Positions 39,689-48,108 of a stretch of 64,000 nt of DNA are shown piece after piece (the stretch's first letter is position 1; every line of letters begins with the position of its first letter). Origin of the DNA: Streptomyces sp. NBC_00654 (GTDB taxonomy: Bacteria; Actinomycetota; Actinomycetes; Streptomycetales; Streptomycetaceae). The stretch lies in the NCBI RefSeq assembly GCF_026341775.1, contig NZ_JAPEOB010000002.1, positions 310,001 to 374,000 on the forward strand, given 5' to 3'. The notes beneath the pieces are model-generated. The model searched no databases, was not told the origin of the DNA, and was given only the letters and a program-made list of their open reading frames with translations. The position numbers and the translations under genes are program-made.

Positions 39689-41832
39689 GCGAGGCCGACG
39701 GTGAGCCGGTCCCCCCTGCTGGCGTTATGCAGGGGCGGGCTGACGGCGGAGGGCGCGTATATCAGGCCGGGCGCGATCAGTACATCACCCATTACACCAG
39801 TCCAGCACCCGCGCCGGGCGGCTGCGCCCCCCTCCATGTGGACACGCTGGTCGCGGACCGTGCCGACTTCATCGGCCGAGAGCGGGAACTGGCCTGGTTG
39901 CACTCGGTTCTACCCCCTGAGGGTGAGAAAACGGCGGTCGTGATCTCTGCCATCGGTGGCATCGGGGGCGTCGGCAAGACCGCACTCGCGGTGCATGCCG
40001 CGCACCAGTTCATGGACCGTTTCCCTGACATCCGGTTGTACATCGACCTGCACGGCTACGACCCAGCAGGGCACCCCCCGACAGCTCCGAACGCTGTCCT
40101 TGGCGAATTCCTGGATCTGCTTGGCGTCCCTCCGGACCGAGTTCCGGCCGGGCTGGACGCGCGAGCGGCTACGTTCCGAAACCTGCTTGCCTCACGCCAA
40201 GTCCTGCTGGTGCTGGACAATGCCCGAGACGAGCAGCAGGTCCGCCCGTTGCTGCCCGGTTCACCTGGCTGCTTTGTACTGGTGACCAGCCGCAACCGCC
40301 TGTCCGGGCTGGAAGCCAAGCACCTGGACCTGGACGTGTTCTCCGAAGCCGAAGCGCTTGTGCTGCTCAAACAGATTGTCGGTGACGTCCGGGTTGAAGC
40401 GGAGCCGCACGACGCTGCTGATATCTGCCGCCTTGTGGGTTATCTCGGGCTTGGCTTGTCGGTAGCCGCGCACAAGCTGCGCTCCCGTCCCACCTGGACG
40501 CTCGCTTTTTACGCCGCTCGACTCCGGAGCGAGCATGGCTGCCTTCGGGAACTGTCCGTTGGCGACCGAGCCGTGGCTGCAGCGCTCGCGCTCTCGTACG
40601 CGCCCCTTCCCGAACCGCATCGACGTCTCTTCCGCCTCTTGGCATCGCATCCCGGGGACTCGTACACGCCGCATTCCACAGCCGCTCTGCTTGATGCTTC
40701 CCCGCAGGAGGCGGAAGACGTCCTCGAGGACCTGCTCGATCAGTACATGGTCCAACAGCGCGAGCACGGCCGCTATCACATGCACGACCTCTTGAGGGCC
40801 TTCGCCCGCACGTGCGCCGACACCGAAGATGCTCCCGAAGCCACATGCGCAGCAGTAGAGCGGCTGGCCTGCTGGTACCTCGTCACGGCGGATACGGCTC
40901 GCCGGCTCCTCTCCCCAACCGATCCCGAACGCACCTTCGAGGCGGTGGCCGAACCGCGTCACCCGCTTCCAATGACAGATCATGCGCAGGCACTGAGCTG
41001 GTGTGAGGCCGAACGGAAAACGCTGGCCGCCCTCGTGCGAGCCACGGCCAAAGCCGGGCTGGACAAGCTCACCTGGCAAATACCTTGGATACTGTTCTCC
41101 TTCTTCCGACTCCGCGGTCACTACGGCGATTGGGTCTCCACTCATTTGCTCGCCTTGGAGGCGGCAGAGCGCCTGGATCACCCGGCTGCCCGCGCGAACA
41201 CGCTCAACAACCTCGGGCTGGCGTACTGGCGACTTCGTCGCTTGGATGACGCGATCACCTGCTACGAGCAGGCTCTGCCCCTGCACCGTGGAGTCGGTAA
41301 CCAAGTAAATGAAGCCAATTCTCTTACCAACCTCGGCCTTGTCTATTGGGAACTGCAGCGTTATAACGAGGCGATCTCGTGCCACCGGCGAGCGCTCCAC
41401 CTTCGCTGGGAGACCGGCGACCGCCAGGGTGAAGGCGCCACGTTGAATAACCTCGGGCTTGTCTATGTTGAGATGGGGCTGTGTGACGAGGGCCTGGTCT
41501 ACTACCAGCAGGCACTGCTGCTTCGCCAGCAGGCTGATGACCGGCGAGGCCAAGGCATCACGCTGGACAACATAGGCATCGCTTACCGCGACACTGGGTT
41601 GCTCGTCGAGGCTCTCACCTACCTACTCCAGGCGCTGGATATTCGCCGGGACATAGGTGACCGTGAGGGTGTCGCCAACACGCTGAAGAGCCTCGGCGAG
41701 ACCTACCTGCAGGCCGGAGACACGGCGAAGGCCAGGGCTTGCTGGATCGAGTCCGCAGCGCTCTATGACGCCTTGGGTGTCCCAGAGGCTGCTGAGGTCC
41801 GCAGTCGGCTTTCCATCCTTGATGCGATTTGA
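39685..41832 (+). CDS. NB-ARC/TPR NLR-like protein with N-terminal amyloid-type motif
   Basis: A 715-aa STAND ATPase. Residues 17-35 carry the RVYQAGRDQYI motif also present at the C-terminus of the upstream protein. The NB-ARC domain follows (about 60-340) with P-loop GGIGGVGKT at about 91-99, Walker B VLLVLDNAR and a sensor TSRNRL. A winged-helix region comes next and at least five 40-residue TPR units fill about 495-705 (repeating NNLGLAYWxLxR ... A). No enzymatic effector is fused, so the effector role falls to the small partner. GTG at 39685 overlaps the partner stop (GTGA). The TPR array is the likely sensor of phage or other danger signal. Confidence 0.85.
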   Translation: MSEADGEPVPPAGVMQGRADGGGRVYQAGRDQYITHYTSPAPAPGGCAPLHVDTLVADRADFIGRERELAWLHSVLPPEGEKTAVVISAIGGIGGVGKTALAVHAAHQFMDRFPDIRLYIDLHGYDPAGHPPTAPNAVLGEFLDLLGVPPDRVPAGLDARAATFRNLLASRQVLLVLDNARDEQQVRPLLPGSPGCFVLVTSRNRLSGLEAKHLDLDVFSEAEALVLLKQIVGDVRVEAEPHDAADICRLVGYLGLGLSVAAHKLRSRPTWTLAFYAARLRSEHGCLRELSVGDRAVAAALALSYAPLPEPHRRLFRLLASHPGDSYTPHSTAALLDASPQEAEDVLEDLLDQYMVQQREHGRYHMHDLLRAFARTCADTEDAPEATCAAVERLACWYLVTADTARRLLSPTDPERTFEAVAEPRHPLPMTDHAQALSWCEAERKTLAALVRATAKAGLDKLTWQIPWILFSFFRLRGHYGDWVSTHLLALEAAERLDHPAARANTLNNLGLAYWRLRRLDDAITCYEQALPLHRGVGNQVNEANSLTNLGLVYWELQRYNEAISCHRRALHLRWETGDRQGEGATLNNLGLVYVEMGLCDEGLVYYQQALLLRQQADDRRGQGITLDNIGIAYRDTGLLVEALTYLLQALDIRRDIGDREGVANTLKSLGETYLQAGDTAKARACWIESAALYDALGVPEAAEVRSRLSILDAI

Positions 41833-42032
41833 CGGTTCATCATACTGGAGCCGTTACTCGAAGCAACGGTTAACTCCCGGTAGCAGTCTGTGATCGGGAG
41901 CTGCAGCTGAGACATCCCAAAGGGTGTGATCTATCTCATGGGCGGCGCTTTCCGCTACAGCACACCTCGCGATCTGCGTGGCAAAAGGTGCACAGTCGGC
42001 ACCCCTACACAATCGCTACACAAGGTCGTATG
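41833..42032. other. Short intergenic stretch before the integrase remnant
   Basis: About 200 bp after the NLR stop with no supported gene. A frame overlapping the start of the integrase remnant opens here but resembles nothing. Confidence 0.5.
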
Positions 42033-42046
42033 CACACGGTCTCTGC
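42033..42046. repeat. Right copy of the 14-bp direct repeat bounding the insert
   Basis: CACACGGTCTCTGC, matching 38357-38370 at 12 of 14 positions, lies 7 nt before the point where the integrase reading frame resumes (RHTYVTRL). Confidence 0.55.
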
Positions 42047-42323
42047 GGGCACAAGGCACACGTACGTCACCAGGCTCATCGAGTCGGGCTACGACGCGGG
42101 GTTCGTCACCGAGCAGGTCGGCCACTCTCACGCCGCCACGACGGCTATCTACACGGCGCTCAGCAGCGAGTACCAGAACTTGCAGGTCCGCCAGCACCTG
42201 GAGGCGGCCGAGGCCGAGGTGCTCCGTCTCGCGTTCGCTCAGGCCGATCTCGAGGCGGAGTGCGATGAGGAGCTGGCGAGCACCCTCGCCCCGCAGGGTA
42301 ACGACTCCCGGAGGGGCGCGTGA
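42047..42323 (+). pseudogene. Tyrosine integrase, C-terminal part (gene split)
   Basis: This is the missing end of the integrase at 37391. It holds RHTYVTRLIESGYDAGF, the GHS motif and the catalytic tyrosine in TTAIYTAL, then a charged C-terminal tail with an acidic helix. The frame opens at 41988, but only the sequence after the repeat at 42033-42046 is integrase. It ends 4 bp into an overlap with the XRE gene, showing that integrase, XRE regulator and zinc-ribbon protein were once one operon. Confidence 0.8.
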
Positions 42324-42706
42324 TGAGGGCCGTGCCCGCACCGGAGCCCCATTCGGAAGGCGTCAGGGCCAGCTCAAGACCACAGTACGAGTGGCGGCTG
42401 CGCGAGCTGATGGCCGTCCGGAAGAACTGGTACACCACCACCAAGCTGACCGAGGCCCTGCACGAGCATGGCTTCGACTTCGACCGAAGCCACATCTATC
42501 GGCTGGTCAGCGGCGACAAGCCTCCCAAGATGCCGGTCGATCTGTTGCTGGCACTGTGCAAGATCCTCGGCTGCCGGTTCGAGGAACTCGTCGTCGAGGT
42601 CGCTTCGGCGGAGAGCAACGTGGCGCTGCCCGAACAGGCCGGCCCGCGTCCGCTGCTGCCGGAGTCGCCGATGCTCGACGCCGGCTTCTTCGACGCCGAA
42701 GCCTGA
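42323..42706 (+). CDS. XRE-family (Cro/CI-type) regulator of the integrase module
   Basis: A 127-aa protein with a Cro/CI-like HTH at about 20-85 (TTTKLTEALHEHGF, DRSHIYRLVSGDKPPK, LLLALCKILGCRFEEL). This is the common helix-turn-helix_26 arrangement. The tail is Pro/Asp-rich and short. ATG at 42323 overlaps the integrase stop, and GGAGGGG lies upstream. It is followed 9 bp later by the zinc-ribbon recombinase-like gene. Such regulators probably control excision or the associated recombinase genes; that is inference. Confidence 0.8.
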   Translation: MRAVPAPEPHSEGVRASSRPQYEWRLRELMAVRKNWYTTTKLTEALHEHGFDFDRSHIYRLVSGDKPPKMPVDLLLALCKILGCRFEELVVEVASAESNVALPEQAGPRPLLPESPMLDAGFFDAEA

Positions 42707-42715
42707 CCGGCCCCC

Positions 42716-44980
42716 ATGGCGGTGGACAAGAGCCAGCAGCGGGGACGCGGCTCGTGCGACGACTGCGGCCGCGAGCGATATCTGCGGGTGAACACGCGCT
42801 CGATTCAGCTGTGCGCGACTTGTTCCGATCGCCGCCGGCCAACCGAGGAGTGCATCGACTGCCGACAGCACCGGGTGCCCTACGCTCGGACCGCTGCCGG
42901 CCCGGTATGTCAGGCGTGCCAACGACGCCGCAACGCCCAGCCGTGCGCCCGATGTGGCCAGCTCCGAGTCGTGACGGCGCGGCTGGAGGATGGCAAACCG
43001 TTGTGTCAAACCTGCTGGAAGAAGCAGCAGATCGGCGAGCCATGCGTCGGCTGCGGCGAGGTACGCGCGGTCCACCAGCGTGGCGAGAGTGGACCGCTGT
43101 GTGAACGCTGCTACCGCCAGCGCACGCCTCGCCTGAAGTGTGCGGTCTGCGGCGAGGTTCGCCAGATGCAGAGCGCGGCGAAGAGGGTCTGCCGCCGTTG
43201 CGCCGCGTTGATGCGCACGCATGAGCCCTGTCGGGACTGCGGCAAGAGCCGGGAAGTCGCCCACCGCGACGAGCGCGGTCCCCAGTGCCGGTACTGCCGA
43301 AGCCGCGACCGTTCCCGCCCCTGCGCACGGTGCGGCACGACCGCCGTGATCGTCGCCCGCGGTCCCGACGGGCCTCTGTGCGCCCGCTGCCGCCGCCAGG
43401 ACCGGTTTCCCGAACACCCCTGCCGGGACTGCGGGCTGCGTACCGCAGAGGTCACCACCGTCGAAGACGGGATCCCGCGCTGTGCATCCTGCTACGGGAA
43501 GATGCGGGTTCCTTGCAGTCGCTGTGGCGCCATCGCCCGTGCCAACCGCCGCTGGCCCGAAGGGCCGGTCTGCCGGGCATGTGTCGACCAAGTGCTGGCC
43601 AGCCCCGCCGTCTGCTCCCGCTGCCAGCAGCCCAGCATCGCCTTCCAACACAACGATGGCGGCCCCATGTGCCCTGAGTGTGCCGGCGTCCGCTTCTCCT
43701 ACCGCTGCCGCACCTGCCACGGCTTCGCGCGACTCGAATCCGACGCGCGCTGCCGCGCCTGCACCGCACAGACCCGACTGGCTGGCCTCACCACCGACCC
43801 GGTCACCGGCGCCACACCCGATTGGCTGCAGCCACTCGTCGACGAGCTGGCCGCCTACGAGAACCCGTCGAGTCTCGACGCCTACCTCCGCGGCCCCGGC
43901 GGAGAACTGATCAGACAGCTCGCTACGGGTTCCCTCCTGCCAGAGCACGAGGCCCTCGACGAGCTGCGGCAGACCGCCTCGGTCAACCACCTACGGGATG
44001 TACTCACCCTGGTCGGCATCCTGCCCCCGCGCGACGAACAACTTGCCCAACTCACCCGCGACATCATCGTCCACGCCAGCGCACTCGACCCCGGCAACCG
44101 GCTCATCCTCACCCGCTACGGCCGTTGGTCCCTGATGCCACTCGCCCAGCACGCCATCCGTCACGGCAAGCCCCTGACCAAGGGACAACGCGCCTATCTC
44201 CTGCGTCGCCTCCGTGTCGCCCGACAGTTCCTCGGCCATCTCCACAGCTGCGGCGTCCTCCTGGCCGATTGCACGCAGGCCCGCTGCGACCGATGGGTCA
44301 CCCAGCACAGCCACTACCAGGCAGAACTCCGTCAGTTCCTGGTCTGGTCGGCTGACGCCCGCCTGTCCCCGCCACGCATCGCCATCGCTGCAGCCCAGCG
44401 CGCTGAAGATCGCTCGATCATGAGCGACACCGAACGTGTCCTGGCTGCCCTGCGACTGGAGACCGACGAGACCGTCCCTCTCGCCGACCGCGTCGCCGGA
44501 TGTCTGGTCCTCCAGTACGGGCAGCTGTGCACCCGCATCGTCAGCCTCACACTGGACGACGTCCAGCACCACCCGAACGAGCCCGACACTCTCGGCCTGC
44601 TCTTCGGACGTGATCCGCTCTGGCTCCGGCCTCGCCTGTCTGCGCTGCTGCAACGGCTGATCGACAGCCGCACACCACCGACCGTCATCGCCCGTGCCCG
44701 CGCGACCCCCTACCTCTTCCCCGGCATGCGCCCCGGCCGTCACCTCACTGCGAACGCCCTGAGTGAGCGACTCATCCGCCACGGCATCCCTGCCACACGC
44801 CTCGCCCGCAACGGTGCTTGGCTCTCCCTGGTCAGCTCCGTGCACTGGAAGCTGCTCGCCGACCTCATCGGCACCTGCAACGCCACGGCCCACCGCTGGC
44901 ACCAGCACTCCGCCACAGACCGCGCGAGCTACGTCGCCATGCGGATGAAGGACCGACCACCACCCCCCGCCCCTGAGTGA
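42716..44980 (+). CDS. Eleven-zinc-ribbon protein fused to a degenerate tyrosine-recombinase-like domain
   Basis: A 754-aa protein. Residues 14-350 contain 22 CxxC motifs at regular spacing, enough for 11 zinc ribbons, each with conserved small and Arg residues (for example CARCGQLR ... CQTCWKK). Residues about 370-740 look like a tyrosine recombinase: the first catalytic Arg is kept (YGQLCTRIVSLTLDD), but the HxxR/GH/Tyr end is changed, with ARNGAW, IGTC and a Trp near the usual tyrosine position. It is therefore probably not a cleaving recombinase. It may be a DNA- or RNA-binding accessory of the integrase. The gene is intact, although the integrase before it is broken. Confidence 0.75.
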   Translation: MAVDKSQQRGRGSCDDCGRERYLRVNTRSIQLCATCSDRRRPTEECIDCRQHRVPYARTAAGPVCQACQRRRNAQPCARCGQLRVVTARLEDGKPLCQTCWKKQQIGEPCVGCGEVRAVHQRGESGPLCERCYRQRTPRLKCAVCGEVRQMQSAAKRVCRRCAALMRTHEPCRDCGKSREVAHRDERGPQCRYCRSRDRSRPCARCGTTAVIVARGPDGPLCARCRRQDRFPEHPCRDCGLRTAEVTTVEDGIPRCASCYGKMRVPCSRCGAIARANRRWPEGPVCRACVDQVLASPAVCSRCQQPSIAFQHNDGGPMCPECAGVRFSYRCRTCHGFARLESDARCRACTAQTRLAGLTTDPVTGATPDWLQPLVDELAAYENPSSLDAYLRGPGGELIRQLATGSLLPEHEALDELRQTASVNHLRDVLTLVGILPPRDEQLAQLTRDIIVHASALDPGNRLILTRYGRWSLMPLAQHAIRHGKPLTKGQRAYLLRRLRVARQFLGHLHSCGVLLADCTQARCDRWVTQHSHYQAELRQFLVWSADARLSPPRIAIAAAQRAEDRSIMSDTERVLAALRLETDETVPLADRVAGCLVLQYGQLCTRIVSLTLDDVQHHPNEPDTLGLLFGRDPLWLRPRLSALLQRLIDSRTPPTVIARARATPYLFPGMRPGRHLTANALSERLIRHGIPATRLARNGAWLSLVSSVHWKLLADLIGTCNATAHRWHQHSATDRASYVAMRMKDRPPPPAPE

Positions 44981-45666
44981 CTACAGGCTCACATGTCGAA
45001 TATCCCGTTTCGCCGTAATGGCCTCGGATCTCCGAATGTCCCATGTGAGGGACACAGCGCTTCTGGTCTCTCGGCCCTGTCCCTGAAGGCCGACGCCGCC
45101 GCGGATGTCATGCCCGGGACCGCAGTCATCCGCCGGCGTCACCGGGGTTCGACACCGCCCGCAGTGGGACCTCGTGTTTTGCGCGACCCAGCTGGTGCTG
45201 GCCGCCATGAACTTCCGGAAGTACGCTCCGGCCCCGCCGCCGATGATGCCGTAGCCAGTGGCGTCCGCGACCCACGCCAGGGTTACGAGGGCCTGCTCGG
45301 TTCGCGTCATGGTGACCGGAGTACCTTGGCGACCCCAAATCCGCAAGGACAGGTCGTTGCTGGCCGTTGCCAGGTAGACGCCGTCGGGCGAATACGACCG
45401 ACATGCTCGTGCCGGTGGTGCACTGCCGTTTCTACGGCGTCGGGGGTTGCTGTCGCTGCCGCATGCGCGCTGACAGGCTCCCGTCGCGTCCGGCACGGCG
45501 ACCTCTCTCTGCCGGGCCGTTCGGCGTCACCGGTGATGACGAATGCCTCGTCGACATCCGTTCTTGTGACTTGGCTCAGTTGCTGGCGGAGGCAGAGGCT
45601 GCTCGATCCAGCCAATCTGACCATTCCCGCCCGTGGCACGTGCGGGTCACGACAGAGTGGTCCGTT
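44981..45666. other. Intergenic stretch with WD40 debris
   Basis: Between the zinc-ribbon gene and the NACHT gene nothing intact is seen. The leftward strand contains a WD40 remnant (listed separately). The NACHT frame is open through 45367-45666 and its true start may lie in this part. Confidence 0.5.
45195..45405 (-). pseudogene. C-terminal WD40 repeat fragment
   Basis: About 65 codons on the minus strand read as the last blade of a WD40 propeller (SYSPDGVYLATASNDLSLRIW, then a hydrophobic strand LVTLAWVADATG). This is the usual end of actinomycete NB-ARC/WD40 or kinase/WD40 proteins. No start, no earlier blades and no NTPase domain are present nearby, so it is a decayed remnant of another large STAND-type gene. 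Confidence 0.6.
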
Positions 45667-46812
45667 ATGGGTTACAGGGGTCGTTGGTTGCGTGTGGTGC
45701 CGTGGGGTGTGTGCGCGGCGGCTGCCGTATGGCTGGTCATCAGCGGCATCGTAGGCGGGTGGGACAAAGCGGATCAGAAGGCTAGCGTGGTCGGCGCGGT
45801 GAGCGGTCTGGTGGCTCTTGTGCTGACAATTCCGGCCCGGCCGGGCCGGAATGCCGATGTGGGGCTGGGTACCGTTGCCGACGACCTTGCGCTCGCGGTG
45901 AAGCGGCAGTGGGACGACGAGGTCGAGGCCAGGCGCTTGAACGATCCGTATCCTCTGCCCGTCGCCTGGCGTACGGCCGATGCGGCCCTGACCGAGCCCT
46001 GGGCCCGGCTGACGGGCCTGGCCAGTGACTGGCCCGGCACCCCGCCCGGCGATCCCGCCGGGTGGCCTGCGAACGAGGCCGATCTGGCGGGACACTACGT
46101 GCAGATCCGCGAGGTCTTCGTTAACCGTGTGCCTACCCGTCGGCTGGTCGTGCTCGGCGAGCCCGGCTCCGGCAAGACCGTGCTACTCATCCGCCTGCTC
46201 CAGGATCTGATGCAGCACCGGCAGGATGGCGAACCTGTACCGGTCCTGTTCTCCCTCGCCTCTTGGGACCCCACCCACGATCCCCTCGAATCCTGGCTGG
46301 CCGAACAGCTACGACGCAGTCACCCAGGACTGCGTGCCCCAGCACCGACCACCACCGCCACACTAGGCACCCGCCCGCTCGATCTGGCTCAGGCGCTGCT
46401 GGCAACCGGAAGCATCGTCCCGCTGCTCGACGGCTTCGACGAGCTACCCCCCGCCCTGCACACCGTGGCGCTGGACACCCTCAACCGGACCATGCCCGCC
46501 CGACAGCCCCTGGTCCTGTCCAGCCGCGCCGTCCCCTACCGCACAGCCCTGGCCAGGCCCGACGCAACGGTCCGGCTCAACGGCGCAGCCGGCATCCACC
46601 TGCTCCCCCTCACACCTCAGACCGCCGCCGACTACCTCCGCCGCGACGCAGGCGGTCCCCACGCCCCCGCCGCCAACCGCTGGAACCAGGTAATTACCCA
46701 CCTGGGCACCAACACCCCTGCCGGACAAGCACTGAGCACCCCATTCGGACTGTTCCTGGCCCGCACCATCTACAACCCCCGCCCCCAAGCCACGCCCGGA
46801 CCCTACGGGCCC
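45667..46812 (+). pseudogene. NACHT NTPase with N-terminal membrane segments, 5' part of IS-split gene
   Basis: About 382 codons up to the insertion. Two hydrophobic helices lie at the N-terminus (about 8-50). The NACHT domain follows with Walker A GEPGSGKT (about 166-173) and the diagnostic Walker B LLDGFDELP, then a sensor LSSRAVPYR. The frame hits TGA inside the IS end. ATG at 45667 has no good ribosome-binding site, so the start is uncertain; upstream in-frame GTG codons are possible. The C-terminal part resumes at 48109. Confidence 0.8.
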
Positions 46813-46881
46813 TGACCCCGGAGTTTGGACACCGGAGAGACTTGGATCTTGATGGTCCAGGAGAACGGAGTCCCTGTGGGG

Positions 46882-47187
46882 ATGAAGCACTATCCCACCG
46901 AGTTCAAGGCGGACGCGGTGGCGCTCTACCAGTCGCGTCCGGGAGCGACGATCAAGTCGGTTGCCACCGATCTCGGGGTGAACACCGAGACGCTGCGGAA
47001 CTGGATCCGGGCCGCCGACGGACGCCGTGCCGGTGCCCACTCCGCGCCTGCGGCTGCGCCGCAGCCTGGCGGCGAGCTGGTTCAGGCGGAGCTGGCCGCC
47101 GCGCGCAAGAGGATCCGCGAGCTGGAGGAAGAACGCGACATCCTCCGCAAGGCGGCCCGGTATTTCGCGACGGAGACGCGCTGGTGA
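46882..47187 (+). CDS. IS3-family transposase OrfA
   Basis: A 101-aa HTH protein (FKADAVALYQSRPG, then LGVNTETLRNWIR) followed by a leucine-zipper helix near its C-terminus (ELEEERDILRKAARYF), the normal OrfA layout. ATG at 46882 is chosen for family length; the frame is open to 46825. Its stop TGA overlaps the GTG of orfB. OrfB lies in the -1 frame, so the usual OrfAB fusion by programmed -1 frameshifting is possible. Confidence 0.85.
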   Translation: MKHYPTEFKADAVALYQSRPGATIKSVATDLGVNTETLRNWIRAADGRRAGAHSAPAAAPQPGGELVQAELAAARKRIRELEEERDILRKAARYFATETRW

Positions 47188-48086
47188 CCCGCTGCCAGTT
47201 CGTTGAAGATCATCAGCGCCGGTTCGGCGTCAAGCGGCTCTGTGACATTCTCGGGATCTCCCGCTCGAGCTTCTACTACTGGCGCCGGACCGCCCCTGCC
47301 AGGGTGGCCCGGCAGGCCGCTGACGCCCAGCTCGCCGCCCGGATACGCAAGGTCCACGAGGACTCCGACGGCACCTACGGCGCCCCGAGAATCACCGCTG
47401 AGCTCCGCGACGACGGCGGCCAGGCGGTCAACCACAAGCGGGTTGCGAGGATCATGCGGACGATCGGGCTCGAGGGCGTCCGGCTGCGGCGCCGGCAGCG
47501 CACCACCGTCGCGGACCCGGCCGCGCCGAAGGCGCCGGACCTGATCGGGCGTGACTTCACCGCCACGGCCCCGAACACGAAGTACGTCGGCGACATCACC
47601 TACCTGAGGATCGGTGGCGGGAAGTTCTGCTATCTCGCGACCGTCATCGACCTCTGCTCGAGACGCCTGGCGGGGTGGGCAGTCGCCGATCACATGCGGA
47701 CCGAACTCGTTACCGACGCCCTGGCCGCCGCCGAGCGGACCCGCGGGAGCCTGGCCGGGGCGGTGATGCACACCGACCACGGCTCGCAATACACGAGCCG
47801 AGAATTCGCCGAAGCCTGCAGGTCAGCAGGGGTCCGTCAGAGCATGAGCGCGGTCGGGTCCAGCGCGGACAACGCACTGGCGGAGTCGTTCAACGCGACC
47901 TTCAAAAGAGAGACGCTGAAGGGGCAAAGGGGCTGGCCAAGCGAGCGTGAGGCCCGGCTCGACGCCTTCCGATGGCTGACCCGATACAACACCCGACGCC
48001 GGCATTCCCGCCTCGGACAACGCTCCCCGATCGCCTACGAGACCACCTTCCACCCACTATCAACTACCCTGACCCGAGCCGCATAG
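47184..48086 (+). CDS. IS3-family transposase OrfB (DDE integrase catalytic domain)
   Basis: A 300-aa rve-type catalytic subunit. An HTH_21 segment (GVKRLCDILGISRSSFYYW) comes first. The catalytic residues lie in GDITYLR (D), HTDHGSQY (D) and ALAESFNATFK (E), with the K/R-rich finish typical of IS3. The frame is intact, so the element may still be mobile. Start GTG at 47184 overlaps the orfA stop; expression by frameshift from orfA is equally likely. Confidence 0.88.
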   Translation: MTRCQFVEDHQRRFGVKRLCDILGISRSSFYYWRRTAPARVARQAADAQLAARIRKVHEDSDGTYGAPRITAELRDDGGQAVNHKRVARIMRTIGLEGVRLRRRQRTTVADPAAPKAPDLIGRDFTATAPNTKYVGDITYLRIGGGKFCYLATVIDLCSRRLAGWAVADHMRTELVTDALAAAERTRGSLAGAVMHTDHGSQYTSREFAEACRSAGVRQSMSAVGSSADNALAESFNATFKRETLKGQRGWPSEREARLDAFRWLTRYNTRRRHSRLGQRSPIAYETTFHPLSTTLTRAA

Positions 48087-48108
48087 ATGTGTTCAAGCTC
48101 CGGGGTCA

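Larger units (their letters stand above)
46813..48108 (+). mobile_element. Complete IS3-family insertion sequence
   Basis: A 1296-bp element bounded by 20-bp inverted repeats matching at 18 of 20 positions (46813-46832 beginning TGACCCCGGAG; 48089-48108 ending CTCCGGGGTCA), with the TG...CA ends typical of IS3. It encodes overlapping orfA and orfB. GGCCC is present on both sides but offset by one base, so no clean target duplication is claimed. It interrupts the NACHT gene. Confidence 0.88.

Noticed and set aside
42374..43990. A 538-codon minus-strand frame opposite the zinc-ribbon gene
   Set aside because: Antisense to regularly spaced CxxC motifs; no domains.
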